12,524 bases of DNA. It comes from Catenibacterium mitsuoka_A (lineage in GTDB: Bacteria > Bacillota_I > Bacilli_A > Erysipelotrichales > Coprobacillaceae). Both the position numbers and the translations under genes were made by a program. Numbering within the stretch: the stretch's first letter is position 1; every line of letters starts with the position of its first letter. The notes under the pieces were generated by a model. It saw only the letters and a program-made list of their open reading frames with translations. It ran no database searches and was not told the origin of the DNA. The stretch lies in assembly GCF_964259225.1 (NCBI RefSeq), contig NZ_CAXVKN010000069.1, one strand, 5' to 3'. Below, in pieces: positions 1-7,800 of this stretch.

Positions 1-5
1 ACCAC

Positions 6-38
6 AAAAGACGGACCTCGGTCCGTCTTTTGCTTTTT
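6..38. terminator. Intrinsic terminator, probably bidirectional
   Basis: Arms 6-17 (AAAAGACGGACC) and 20-31 (GGTCCGTCTTTT) are perfect reverse complements, giving a GC-rich stem with a tiny loop. On the plus strand it is followed by TTTTGCTTTTTA. On the minus strand the stem ends in TTTT. It lies 38 bases past the stop of the flavodoxin-like gene, so it ends the minus-strand operon. It could also serve a plus-strand gene off the left edge. Confidence 0.85.
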
Positions 39-75
39 ATGAAACTATAATGAGTTATTTACCCGTTACAGCCTC

Positions 76-693
76 TTAATGATGAAAGTTCGTATGTCCA
101 GTAGAGAGCTCTGGTCTTTCAAGACCAGCTTTTTTGCCTGCTTCAATAGACTTAAGCAGCCAGCTCATATTCTTTGCGATATTCTGCATAGTCGCAATAC
201 CTTCTGCATCTTCATATACATCTTCAGGTTCACTTCCAAAGACTTCATTCCAATAATTGGCAGATACAATAGGCATATGAGAAATACTGAAATGTTTGTT
301 GACAACATCCATGCTTGCCACCTGTCCAGCACGTCTTGCACTAAAGATACAAGCTCCAGGTTTATAGACAAAGACACTCTTATTTGAATAGAAGGCTCTG
401 TCTAATACTGCAAGTAATCTTGCACTCGGATGAGCATAGTAGACAGGTGAGGCAAAGATAAAGCCATCACAGTCTTTTGCTTTTGTAGTGATTTCATTGA
501 CTACATCATCAAATATACATTGATGTTCCGTTACACACTTCTTACAGTTCATACAATCCGCAATAGGCTGATTGCCAATAAAGATGATTTCTGTTTCAAT
601 ACCTTCTTCTTTAAATGTTTCAGCCATAATATCTAACGCTGCACGTGTACAGCCATTATTACGGGAACTTCCATTAATCATCAATACTTTCAT
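76..693 (-). CDS. Flavodoxin-fold NAD(P)H-dependent oxidoreductase, iron-sulfur flavoprotein-like
   Basis: This 205-residue cytoplasmic protein of the flavodoxin_2/FMN-reductase superfamily probably binds FMN and transfers electrons from NAD(P)H to an unknown acceptor. The N-terminus MKVLMINGSSRNNGCT is the beta1/phosphate-binding loop for FMN, and 'FASPVYYAHPSA' (about 80-91) is the second flavin-contacting loop. Residues C47, C50, C53 and C59 form CX2CX2CX5C. This fits the compact cysteine motif (CX2CX2CX4-7C) that binds a 4Fe-4S cluster in iron-sulfur flavoproteins, so a cluster is likely but not proven. The start is fixed by GGAGGT seven bases upstream. Only 11 bases separate it from the stop of the aldo/keto reductase, so the two are co-transcribed. 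It is the last gene of a three-gene operon. The physiological substrate cannot be told from sequence. Confidence 0.85.
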   Translation of the reverse strand: MKVLMINGSSRNNGCTRAALDIMAETFKEEGIETEIIFIGNQPIADCMNCKKCVTEHQCIFDDVVNEITTKAKDCDGFIFASPVYYAHPSARLLAVLDRAFYSNKSVFVYKPGACIFSARRAGQVASMDVVNKHFSISHMPIVSANYWNEVFGSEPEDVYEDAEGIATMQNIAKNMSWLLKSIEAGKKAGLERPELSTGHTNFHH

Positions 694-704
694 AATGTAC
701 CTCC

Positions 705-1625
705 TTATGGTAATGGTTTACCACTTGCTAGATAAAGATCATACCATTCCTGACGTGTTAATTCGATATTCGCAGCTTCTGCTGTTTCAATTAAATGTTT
801 AGGAGAAGTCGTACCAGTAATTGCTTGAATATGGGCAGGATGTCTTAAAATCCATGCAGTCGCAATTGTGGCAGGAGTAACATTATATTTCTTAGCTAAA
901 TTATCAAGTACGTTATTTAATTTCTTATAATCAGGATGATTTAAGAAAGTACCTTTAGCCCAAGATGCCTGCACAATACTCCAAGCCTGGATTGTGATAT
1001 CATTTAAACGACAATAATCAAGCACACCGCCATCTTTATCAATCGCAAAGTCTTCTTTCATATTCATGTTCATACCACTATCAATCATTACAGAATGCAC
1101 AATAGAAAGCTGTAACTGATTAATAATAATAGGATGCTTTGTATATTTCTGTAATAAGGCAATCTGTCCTGGGGTATGATTAGATACCCCAAAGTATTTG
1201 ACTTTACCACTAACATACAGTTCATCAAATGCTTCTGCCACTTCTTGAGGGTCACATAATGCATCAGGTCTATGTAATAAAAGAATTTCTACATGATCAG
1301 TATGGAGTCTTTCTAATGATCCATTGACTGCATTTATAATATACTCTTTAGAAAAGTCATAACGTTTCCCAGGTACAATGGCACACTTTGTCTGAATAAT
1401 CATCTTTTCACGATATTCAGGATGTTTTTCAAGAACTTGGCCAAATAACTCTTCTGACTTTCCTCCACCATAAATATCAGCATGATCAAAAAAGTTAATA
1501 CCACAATCTAATGCAGTCTTTACAAGTTCTTCTACTTCCTCAACACTCTTATCTGCAATGCGCATGCAGCCCAAGGCTATTTCAGATACTTTTAAATCAG
1601 TTTTTGGTAAATCATAGTACTTCAT
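705..1625 (-). CDS. Aldo/keto reductase, YdhF-like (COG4989 type)
   Basis: This 306-residue protein is a complete (beta/alpha)8 NAD(P)H-dependent aldo/keto reductase that reduces a carbonyl to an alcohol. The catalytic tetrad is visible: D47 in 'FFDHADIYGGG', Y52, K80 in 'IIQTKCA' and H118 in 'ILLLHRPDAL'. The 'DHADIYGG' and 'LHRPD' wording and the 'GVSNHTPGQ' strand resemble E. coli YdhF and relatives rather than the DTA-type enzymes. C-terminal 'IQAITGTTSPKHL' is the cofactor-phosphate binding region. The start ATG is one base after the stop of the aminopeptidase gene, and its ribosome site (AGAGG) lies inside that gene's last codons, so translation is probably coupled. The substrate is unknown. 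Pairing with a flavodoxin-like protein suggests redox housekeeping, which is an inference. Confidence 0.9.
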   Translation of the reverse strand: MKYYDLPKTDLKVSEIALGCMRIADKSVEEVEELVKTALDCGINFFDHADIYGGGKSEELFGQVLEKHPEYREKMIIQTKCAIVPGKRYDFSKEYIINAVNGSLERLHTDHVEILLLHRPDALCDPQEVAEAFDELYVSGKVKYFGVSNHTPGQIALLQKYTKHPIIINQLQLSIVHSVMIDSGMNMNMKEDFAIDKDGGVLDYCRLNDITIQAWSIVQASWAKGTFLNHPDYKKLNNVLDNLAKKYNVTPATIATAWILRHPAHIQAITGTTSPKHLIETAEAANIELTRQEWYDLYLASGKPLP

Positions 1626-1626
1626 A

Positions 1627-3378
1627 TTAAATACCTCTTGTATAAGTTTTTAACCATTCATTTTCTTCATCAGTTAAGTATGGCTTTAATGATTCTCTTA
1701 CGAATTCATGATACTTATTCAATGCTTCTCTTTCATCAGTTGTTAGTAAAGAAACATCAAGACCATCTAAATCAATAGGACATAAAGTAAGAGGTTCAAA
1801 CTTCATCCACTGACCATACTCATTCTTGATATCTTCAACACATAATAATTCGTTTTCTAAACGGATACCAAACTGACCTTCAATATAAACACCAGGTTCA
1901 TCCGTTGTAATCATACCTGCTTCCTGAATTGCAGAAGGCTTACGTGGATCACGTAAACGTGGTCTAATATCATTTGGGCCTTCATGGACATTTAAGAAAT
2001 GACCAACACCATGACCTGTACCACACTGGAAATCAATATGCTGCTTCCATAACTCATGTCTTACAAGACCATCAATCCAGATACCATTTGCACCATATAA
2101 GAAAACAGCTTCTTGCATCTTCAGCATAGCTTTTAATACATATGTGAAGTATTTTCTTTCAGTTTCACTGATTTCACCTAAGATGAATGTACGTGTAATA
2201 TCAGTTGTACCATCTAAATACTGTCCACCTGAGTCAATAAGAAGCATACCTTCTTTTTTAACATGAACATCATGTTCATGAGATGGATGATAATGCATTA
2301 ATGCCGCATTTTCTTTATAAGCAGTAATTGTATTAAATGAAATATCAGTAAATAATTCCTGTGCTTCCCTAAAGCTTAATAACTTATCAGTAATAGAACA
2401 TTCAGTCGCATCATCAGGCATAGAAGTCTTTAACCAATACATGAACTTAGTCATTGCTACACCATCTTTTAAATGTGCATGCTTTGTATTTTCAATTTCT
2501 ACATCTGACTTTATACTCTTGAAGTATTGAGATGGGTTAGATCCATCCATGATTTCACAGTCTATAAATGAATAGATGGCATAGTTAATAGCACTTAAGT
2601 CTACAAGTACCTGACCACTTAATCTCTTTGTATCTAGATAGATATCATCATAAGAACGGATTTCAACACCATCATTCTTATAAGCTTCAATCATTGTTTC
2701 ATCATAAGTACCATCCTGAAGATATAAATAAGCGTTATCTAAAGTAATAATACTAAATGCCATAGCCATTGGAGAATGAGGAATATCCTTACCTCTAATA
2801 TTGAATGTCCATGCAATATCATCTAATGATGTAATGATGTGCGCATTACATTCATTTTCTTCCATATAACCACGAATCCATTCAAGTTTCTGTGCAGTGC
2901 TTTGTCCATGATACTTCACATCATAGATATAAGCAGGTTCATGAGAACGTTCTGGACGATTTGTCCATACATCAGTCATATCGATGTCTTTTAATTCAAA
3001 ATCAGTTTCTCTACCCTCATCTAAATCAATGATGAATGAAGCAGTTGTTACTTTACCATTGAAGCCAAGTACATCACCATCATCAAGATGATCAATGAGG
3101 AAATCCTTCACACTAGGAACATCTGCATTACCCATCTTCATGAGCTTAATACCAGGATAGAGTTCTTTTTCTGCCTGGATGAAATAACGTCCATCAGTCC
3201 ATAACCATGCTCGTTCCTGTCCTACAACTAGGACACCTGCGGAACCAGTAAAACCGCTTAGATACTTTCTAAACTGGTCATGTTCGCCTACAATTTCACT
3301 CTGATGATCATCATCAGTAGGCACATAATAGAACTTGATATTTTGTTCTTTTAATCTTTTCTGTAATTCTTTTATCAT
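1627..3378 (-). CDS. Xaa-Pro aminopeptidase P (peptidase M24B)
   Basis: This 583-residue cytoplasmic metallopeptidase removes an N-terminal residue that precedes proline. Domain order is that of the long aminopeptidase P: creatinase-like N domain ('HQSEIVGEHDQFRKYLSGF' is a signature), a second creatinase-like domain (about 150-290), the pita-bread M24 domain (about 300-520) and the C-terminal extension. All five dimetal ligands are present, numbered from the chosen start: D382 ('LLIDSGGQYL'), D393 ('GTTDITRT'), H456 ('GTGHGVGH'), E494 ('TTDEPGVY') and E508 ('IRLENE'). An upstream TTG at 3393 would add five residues. I prefer ATG 3378 because GGGTGAT lies a few bases upstream and family proteins begin at this point, while nothing resembling a ribosome site precedes the TTG. 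It is first in a three-gene operon and divergent from the M3 peptidase. Confidence 0.93.
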   Translation of the reverse strand: MIKELQKRLKEQNIKFYYVPTDDDHQSEIVGEHDQFRKYLSGFTGSAGVLVVGQERAWLWTDGRYFIQAEKELYPGIKLMKMGNADVPSVKDFLIDHLDDGDVLGFNGKVTTASFIIDLDEGRETDFELKDIDMTDVWTNRPERSHEPAYIYDVKYHGQSTAQKLEWIRGYMEENECNAHIITSLDDIAWTFNIRGKDIPHSPMAMAFSIITLDNAYLYLQDGTYDETMIEAYKNDGVEIRSYDDIYLDTKRLSGQVLVDLSAINYAIYSFIDCEIMDGSNPSQYFKSIKSDVEIENTKHAHLKDGVAMTKFMYWLKTSMPDDATECSITDKLLSFREAQELFTDISFNTITAYKENAALMHYHPSHEHDVHVKKEGMLLIDSGGQYLDGTTDITRTFILGEISETERKYFTYVLKAMLKMQEAVFLYGANGIWIDGLVRHELWKQHIDFQCGTGHGVGHFLNVHEGPNDIRPRLRDPRKPSAIQEAGMITTDEPGVYIEGQFGIRLENELLCVEDIKNEYGQWMKFEPLTLCPIDLDGLDVSLLTTDEREALNKYHEFVRESLKPYLTDEENEWLKTYTRGI

Positions 3379-3400
3379 TTTTTTATCACCCAAGATAAGT

Positions 3401-3430
3401 TTAACACAAATGAGAGAGATAAGGTATAAT
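3401..3430 (+). promoter_or_regulatory. Sigma-A-type promoter for the five-gene plus-strand operon
   Basis: TTAACA at 3401-3406 and a perfect TATAAT at 3425-3430 are separated by 18 bases. AGGAG at 3437-3441 then lies ten bases before the ATG at 3452, giving a very short leader. The only space between the divergent M24 and M3 peptidase genes is about 73 bases. The minus-strand promoter for the M24 operon must overlap this one, but I found no convincing -35/-10 pair on that strand (only TATTAT-like sequence). Confidence 0.75.
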
Positions 3431-3451
3431 ACAATTAGGAGATGATTAATA

Positions 3452-5197
3452 ATGAACGAATGGAATCTTGATGCCCTATATACGTCATTTCAAGACAAAA
3501 ATTTTCAAGAAGATTTAAACACGCTTAAGGATTTAAATAAGAACTATCCTGCTTATAGAAGTGAGAAAACAGAAGCGTCATTACATAAAATAATAGAGAC
3601 AAAAATAGAAATTGAAAAGAGAGTAGAAAGGCTTCATTTTTTTATACAGCTTTCTTTATCAGCTCATACAGATAACGTCGAAGCATCACGTTATCTTGAT
3701 CAATTAAATAATATAACTGCCTCAATGATAGGAGAAGATATTAAGAATAATGCTTATATTGCGGAGTTTGATTTAGACAGCTGTCAGGATCCTTTTATTA
3801 AGGAACATGCTTATATTTTAAAAGAAATTCAACATAATCAAAAATACCGCTTAGATGAAAAACAGGAATCGATCATAGCTCATATGAAAAATACAGGTTC
3901 TTATACCTGGATGAAGCATAAGGATGCAGTTGTATCTTCTATTAAAGTGAATATAGATGGATATGATTATCCTTTGACTAAAGTACTGAACATGGCTCAT
4001 AGTCCAGATAAGCAGACAAGAATGAAAGCTTATTTCGCAGAACTAGAAGCCTATAAACCATATGAAGAAACGATTGCGACATGTTTAAGTGGAATCAAGG
4101 GAGAAGTACTCTATACAAGTAAATTGAGAGGTTATGAATCACCATTAGAAGAATCATGTATCAAATCACGATTAAAGATGGAGACTCTTAATACATTACT
4201 TTCTGTTATGAAAAAGAATATGCCAGAAATAAGAGAATACCTTAAGATTAAGGCAGATTATCTAGGCTATCAGAACGGCTTACCTTGGTTTGAACTATAT
4301 GCCCCTGTCGTTGAAGATGATGAAGACTATCCATTTGAGAAAGGTTCTCAATTTGTCGTGGATCAGTTCTACACATTCTCAAAACATTTAGGTGATTTTG
4401 CGACTCATGCAATTAAGAATCATTGGGCTGATGTCTATCCAAGAGAAAATAAAGTCGGTGGTGCATTCTGTGAAAATATTAGAAGTTTAAAACAAAGTCG
4501 TTTCTTATTCAACTATGGAAATCATTTTTCTGATGTGATTACTGTAGCCCATGAATTTGGTCATGGTTTCCATGGAAGATGTTTAGGCAATCAAACAATA
4601 TTGAATACCCATTATCCAATGCCTATTGGAGAAACAGCCTCTAACTTCTGTGAAACAATAGTGGGAAAAGGTGCATTAAAATCAGCTACACCTACTCAAA
4701 AGATTGTGATATTAGAGAATACATTAAGTAATGCGATACAGGTGATCTGTGATATTTATTCCCGTTTCTTATTTGAAAGCCGCTTCTTTGAAGCAAGAAA
4801 ACAAGGGCCAGTGAGTGCGGAAGAAACAAAGAAAATCATGCTTCAAGCACAGATAGAAGCGTATGGTGATGGATTAGATCATAATTATCTCCATCCATAT
4901 ATGTGGACATGGAAACCTCATTATTATGATTCAGACTATTCATTCTATAACTACCCATACGCCTTTGGTTCATTACTTGCGAAAGGACTTTATGCACGTT
5001 ATCAAAAAAAACCTGAACACTTTCCAGAGGATTATGAAACATTCCTTTCAGTCACAGGTAAGATGGATTTAGAAGATATTGCGAAAACACTTGATATAGA
5101 TCTCACAGATGAATCATTCTGGCAGAGTTCTATTGATATCATCAAAGAAGATATTGATACATTTAAAACACTTCTAGAGGAATACAAACATGATTGA
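3452..5197 (+). CDS. M3-family oligoendopeptidase (PepF-like)
   Basis: This 581-residue cytoplasmic zinc peptidase of the thimet/oligopeptidase F family degrades short peptides. The zinc site is intact: HEFGHGFH at 367-374 gives ligands H367 and H371 with catalytic E368, and E394 in 'GETASNFCE' is the third ligand. Residues 1 to about 340 form the mostly helical half that closes over the active site. Length is close to typical PepF (about 600). No signal peptide is seen. The ATG follows AGGAG by ten bases and a strong promoter. It is the first gene of a five-gene run, and its stop overlaps the next start by eight bases. Together with the divergent aminopeptidase P it could finish breakdown of imported or cellular peptides. 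It belongs to the broad 'M3, PepF-related' group; the exact subfamily is uncertain. Confidence 0.93.
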   Translation: MNEWNLDALYTSFQDKNFQEDLNTLKDLNKNYPAYRSEKTEASLHKIIETKIEIEKRVERLHFFIQLSLSAHTDNVEASRYLDQLNNITASMIGEDIKNNAYIAEFDLDSCQDPFIKEHAYILKEIQHNQKYRLDEKQESIIAHMKNTGSYTWMKHKDAVVSSIKVNIDGYDYPLTKVLNMAHSPDKQTRMKAYFAELEAYKPYEETIATCLSGIKGEVLYTSKLRGYESPLEESCIKSRLKMETLNTLLSVMKKNMPEIREYLKIKADYLGYQNGLPWFELYAPVVEDDEDYPFEKGSQFVVDQFYTFSKHLGDFATHAIKNHWADVYPRENKVGGAFCENIRSLKQSRFLFNYGNHFSDVITVAHEFGHGFHGRCLGNQTILNTHYPMPIGETASNFCETIVGKGALKSATPTQKIVILENTLSNAIQVICDIYSRFLFESRFFEARKQGPVSAEETKKIMLQAQIEAYGDGLDHNYLHPYMWTWKPHYYDSDYSFYNYPYAFGSLLAKGLYARYQKKPEHFPEDYETFLSVTGKMDLEDIAKTLDIDLTDESFWQSSIDIIKEDIDTFKTLLEEYKHD

Positions 5198-5789
5198 TAC
5201 GTTCTATCAAAAAGAAAATCTAGAAGTTTATAAACGTTATCTCTATTTCCAATTAAAAGATGATTCTCGTTTTCAAACACAATTTAATGAAAATGAGTAT
5301 CACATTACTTATCAATCACGCACAGCATCTATTTACTTTCATGATATAGGTATGATAGAAGAAAAAATCATCAGTGATGATAAACAGATCTTCTATCTTC
5401 ACTTCCCATTAACGACATTTCCAATTGCCTTAGAACTTTATCAATGTATGATTAATAAACTCATAGAAGAAAAAGTAGAACCAATGAAGGTGGTATTATG
5501 CTGTAGTGGAGGAATGACATCAGGATTCTTTAAGGAAAAGATGCAGAACTATATTTTAAAAAACAACCTCCCATTGATCATAGAAGGGGCAGCAGTTCAT
5601 ACTGTGGAAAAGAAGTGTCTCTATTATGATCTTGTATTATTAGCACCACAAATGGGTTATAAGAAAGAAGAGATAGAGACATTGACACATAAAGATGTAG
5701 GTGTGATTGATCCTCAGGTCTTTGCGACATATGACTGCGGTGCATTATACAAACAGATTCAATATTACTATAGGAGGAATAAAGAATGA
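5190..5789 (+). CDS. PTS EIIB (lactose/cellobiose type)-like domain protein with unknown N-terminal domain
   Basis: In this 199-residue protein the C-terminal half (about 99-190) resembles the lactose/cellobiose-type PTS EIIB fold. The strand 'MKVVLCCSGGM' leads to C105, which aligns with the phosphorylated cysteine of EIIB proteins (pattern hydrophobic-C-(A/S)-x-G-M). 'YYDLVLLAPQMGYKKEE' (145-161) matches the later 'D-V-hydrophobic-L-x-P-Q-x-x-Y' strand and loop typical of this fold. Residues 1-98 match nothing I recognise: they look like a mixed alpha/beta domain with no membrane span. No EIIA, EIIC or HPr gene is adjacent, so a role in sugar transport is doubtful. A phosphorylation-sensing or regulatory role is an inference. 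The start ATG overlaps the M3 peptidase stop by eight bases, so translation is coupled. Confidence 0.7.
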   Translation: MIDTFYQKENLEVYKRYLYFQLKDDSRFQTQFNENEYHITYQSRTASIYFHDIGMIEEKIISDDKQIFYLHFPLTTFPIALELYQCMINKLIEEKVEPMKVVLCCSGGMTSGFFKEKMQNYILKNNLPLIIEGAAVHTVEKKCLYYDLVLLAPQMGYKKEEIETLTHKDVGVIDPQVFATYDCGALYKQIQYYYRRNKE

Positions 5790-6361
5790 ATGATACAAAA
5801 AGCGATATGATTTCAGGCGAACTCTATCAGCCATTTTCAAAAGAACTCTATAATGATCGTCTTTATTGTAAGAGTCTTTGTCATGAGTTAAACAATCTTT
5901 CACCGCTTAAAAGAGATGATATCAATCTTATACTAGATAAACTATTAAATGAATGGAATGAAGCCTTTATTGAACAACCTTTTCATTGTACATATGGCTA
6001 TAATATTTCTTTAGGGAAGAACTTCTATTCTAAAGATAATCTCTTTATTGATGATAGTGGAATAGTGTCTATTAGTGATAATGTGACTATTGGATATAAT
6101 GTCACAATACTCACATCAGTTACACCAACGAGTAGCCAGGATCGTGCAAAAGGATTAGAAAGTACACTTCCAGTACGTATTTATGAAGGAGTATGCATTG
6201 GATCCAATACAGTGATTTATCCAGGTGTAAAGATCAATAGAGAATCTATTATTGAACCAGGATCAGTTGTAAAGGATGATATTCCACCATTTGTGATTGC
6301 AGGAGGCAATCCATGTCGTGTTATTAGCGCAATTGATGATAAGGACTTGATGAGAAAATGA
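5786..6361 (+). CDS. Maltose/galactoside O-acetyltransferase-like protein, catalytic His replaced
   Basis: This 191-residue protein has the layout of the LacA/Maa family: an N-terminal 'Mac' helical domain (about 8-60, 'MISGELYQPFSKELYNDR') and a left-handed beta-helix of hexapeptide repeats (about 70-180) ending in 'IAGGNPCRVI'. These enzymes acetylate sugars from acetyl-CoA. The usual catalytic segment 'T-H-P' (His115 in E. coli LacA) is here 'SVTP', with T113 in the His position, and the usual 'NVWIG' becomes 'GVCIG'. The fold and acyl-CoA-binding tail seem intact, so it may be inactive, may bind a ligand only, or may use another residue. AGGAGG lies ten bases before the ATG, and the start overlaps the previous stop (ATGA). 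The fold call is firm; activity is not. Confidence 0.82.
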   Translation: MNDTKSDMISGELYQPFSKELYNDRLYCKSLCHELNNLSPLKRDDINLILDKLLNEWNEAFIEQPFHCTYGYNISLGKNFYSKDNLFIDDSGIVSISDNVTIGYNVTILTSVTPTSSQDRAKGLESTLPVRIYEGVCIGSNTVIYPGVKINRESIIEPGSVVKDDIPPFVIAGGNPCRVISAIDDKDLMRK

Positions 6362-6927
6362 GAGAATTAGGACAATTATATGACTATACACTCCTTCATT
6401 TCCTTCATCATCTTGCTGTAAGTACAAATGGTGCACTTACACCATTCTTTCGCTTTATCTCTTATTTTGGTGATAAAGGGATTTTCTTTATCGCTTTATC
6501 CTTGGTACTCATTTATTTTAAAAAGACAAGAAAACTCGGTATATGTATCCTCATTAGTCTTGCGATAGGCGCTATCTTTACAAGCCTCTTTTTAAAGAAT
6601 GCGATAGGACGTCATCGTCCTTATTTATCCGGTGTAGACGAATACTATAACTGGTGGAAGTATGTAGGAGGCTTACAATATAAAGAATTCTCATTTCCTT
6701 CAGGACATACTACAGCCACTATGGCAGTTATGATGTGTATATTCTTAACATGTAATAAGAAATACAGCTGGTTAGTTTTTATCTTTGTCGCATTAATGGG
6801 TCTAAGTCGTAATTATTTCATGGTGCACTATCCAACAGATATTCTTGGTGGTATTATGGTAGGCGGAATATCTGCTCTTATTTCATATTTGATATGTTAT
6901 AAGAATGAATTGGGAGGAAGAATATGA
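6358..6927 (+). CDS. PAP2-family membrane phosphatase
   Basis: This 189-residue integral membrane protein has five or six hydrophobic spans (about 28-53, 60-80, 119-132, 136-149, 162-180). All three PAP2 motifs are intact: K80-X6-R87-P88 ('KNAIGRHRP'), PSGH at 114-117 with catalytic H117, and S150-R151-X5-H157-X3-D161 ('SRNYFMVHYPTD'). Such proteins remove phosphate from lipid phosphates or pyrophosphates, such as phosphatidate, phosphatidylglycerol-phosphate or undecaprenyl pyrophosphate, on the outer face of the membrane. The substrate cannot be chosen from sequence; recycling of the undecaprenyl carrier is a reasonable guess for a Gram-positive-type cell. The start overlaps the preceding stop by four bases (ATGA). 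Its own last codons carry the GGAGG site for the next gene. Confidence 0.92.
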   Translation: MRELGQLYDYTLLHFLHHLAVSTNGALTPFFRFISYFGDKGIFFIALSLVLIYFKKTRKLGICILISLAIGAIFTSLFLKNAIGRHRPYLSGVDEYYNWWKYVGGLQYKEFSFPSGHTTATMAVMMCIFLTCNKKYSWLVFIFVALMGLSRNYFMVHYPTDILGGIMVGGISALISYLICYKNELGGRI

Positions 6928-7721
6928 AACTAACAATGCTAGGTACGGGGAATGCCTTAGTCACTAAGATTTATAACACATGTTTTGTTTTAGAAGACAA
7001 CCATCAATACTTTATGGTTGATGCAGGAGGAGGAAACCAGATCCTAACTCAGCTAAAAAAAGCAGGATATGACTGGAAGGATATGAAGCATATCTTTTTA
7101 ACACATAAGCATATTGACCATCTATTAGGAATGGTCTGGATGATGCGTATGATTACACAGTTTATGAATGCAGGTAAATATGAAGGTGATGCTTATATCT
7201 ATGGTCATGATGAAGTCATTCATATTTTAAAGGATATGGCTGATACACTTCTGGTACCAAAACAGAGTGCATTAATTGGAAAAAGACTTCACTTAGTAGA
7301 AGTGAAGGATCAAGAAACTAAAGAAATTATGGGACATCCAGTTACTTTCTTTGATATTCATTCAACTAAAGCTAAACAGTTTGGCTTCATGATGGAATAT
7401 GATGGTAAGAAGCTCACATGCTGTGGTGATGAACCTTATTGTGAAGAAGAGAAAGTCTATGCAGAGAATGCGGATGTACTCTTGCATGAAGCATTCTGTT
7501 TATATGAAGAAAGAGACTTCAGACATCCTTATGAAAAACATCATTCAACAGTGAAAGATGCCTGTGAACTTGCGCAAAAACTTCATATTAAGAATCTTGT
7601 ACTCTATCATACAGAAGATGATCATGTAGACAATCGTAAAGAACTCTACAAGGCAGAAGGTGTACACTATTATACAGGAAATATATATGTTCCTGATGAT
7701 TTAGAAGTAATGAAATTTTAG
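6924..7721 (+). CDS. Metallo-beta-lactamase-fold hydrolase, RNase Z-like
   Basis: This 265-residue cytoplasmic protein has the ligand pattern of the RNase Z/ElaC branch. It has H61-K-H63-I-D65-H66 in 'LTHKHIDHLLG', H146 in 'FFDIHST', D169 in 'CCGDEPYC', H188 in 'VLLHEAF' (the HEA motif) and H229 in 'VLYHTEDD'. All metal ligands are therefore present. The flexible arm that bona fide RNase Z uses to grip tRNA is not evident, and the length is below typical tRNase Z (about 305-310). I therefore call it an RNase Z-like hydrolase rather than the tRNA 3'-processing enzyme. A phosphodiesterase acting on a nucleotide or other small substrate is an alternative. GGAGG, embedded in the PAP2 gene, precedes the start, and ATGA couples the two genes. 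It is last in the operon. Confidence 0.88.
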   Translation: MKLTMLGTGNALVTKIYNTCFVLEDNHQYFMVDAGGGNQILTQLKKAGYDWKDMKHIFLTHKHIDHLLGMVWMMRMITQFMNAGKYEGDAYIYGHDEVIHILKDMADTLLVPKQSALIGKRLHLVEVKDQETKEIMGHPVTFFDIHSTKAKQFGFMMEYDGKKLTCCGDEPYCEEEKVYAENADVLLHEAFCLYEERDFRHPYEKHHSTVKDACELAQKLHIKNLVLYHTEDDHVDNRKELYKAEGVHYYTGNIYVPDDLEVMKF

Positions 7722-7745
7722 AGCTATCATTTGATAGCTTTTTAT
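7722..7745 (+). terminator. Terminator of the five-gene operon
   Basis: AGCTATCA (7722-7729) pairs with TGATAGCT (7732-7739), the apical pair presumably open, and is followed by a T-rich tail (TTTTTAT). It starts at the base after the stop of the metallo-hydrolase gene, so it ends the operon that begins at 3401. Confidence 0.8.
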
Positions 7746-7800
7746 ATTAATAATTTTTTTAAAAAAAGTGCGATATATATATGTTAATTAACAAGTAGTA

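Noticed and set aside
79..387. Plus-strand open frame of 102 codons opposite the flavodoxin-like gene
   Set aside because: It lies wholly antisense to a gene with clear family motifs, has no ribosome site and its product shows no recognisable domain.
165..802. Short open frames at 165-377 (minus) and 572-802 (plus)
   Set aside because: Both overlap well-supported genes in other frames and lack start signals; they are chance frames.
3379..3393. TTG start for aminopeptidase P at 3393
   Set aside because: It has no ribosome site and adds five residues absent from family members; the ATG at 3378 has GGGTGAT just upstream.
4836..5280. Two minus-strand open frames (4836-5042 and 5032-5280) opposite the M3 peptidase
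   Set aside because: They are antisense to the peptidase and the next gene, with no ribosome site or family resemblance.
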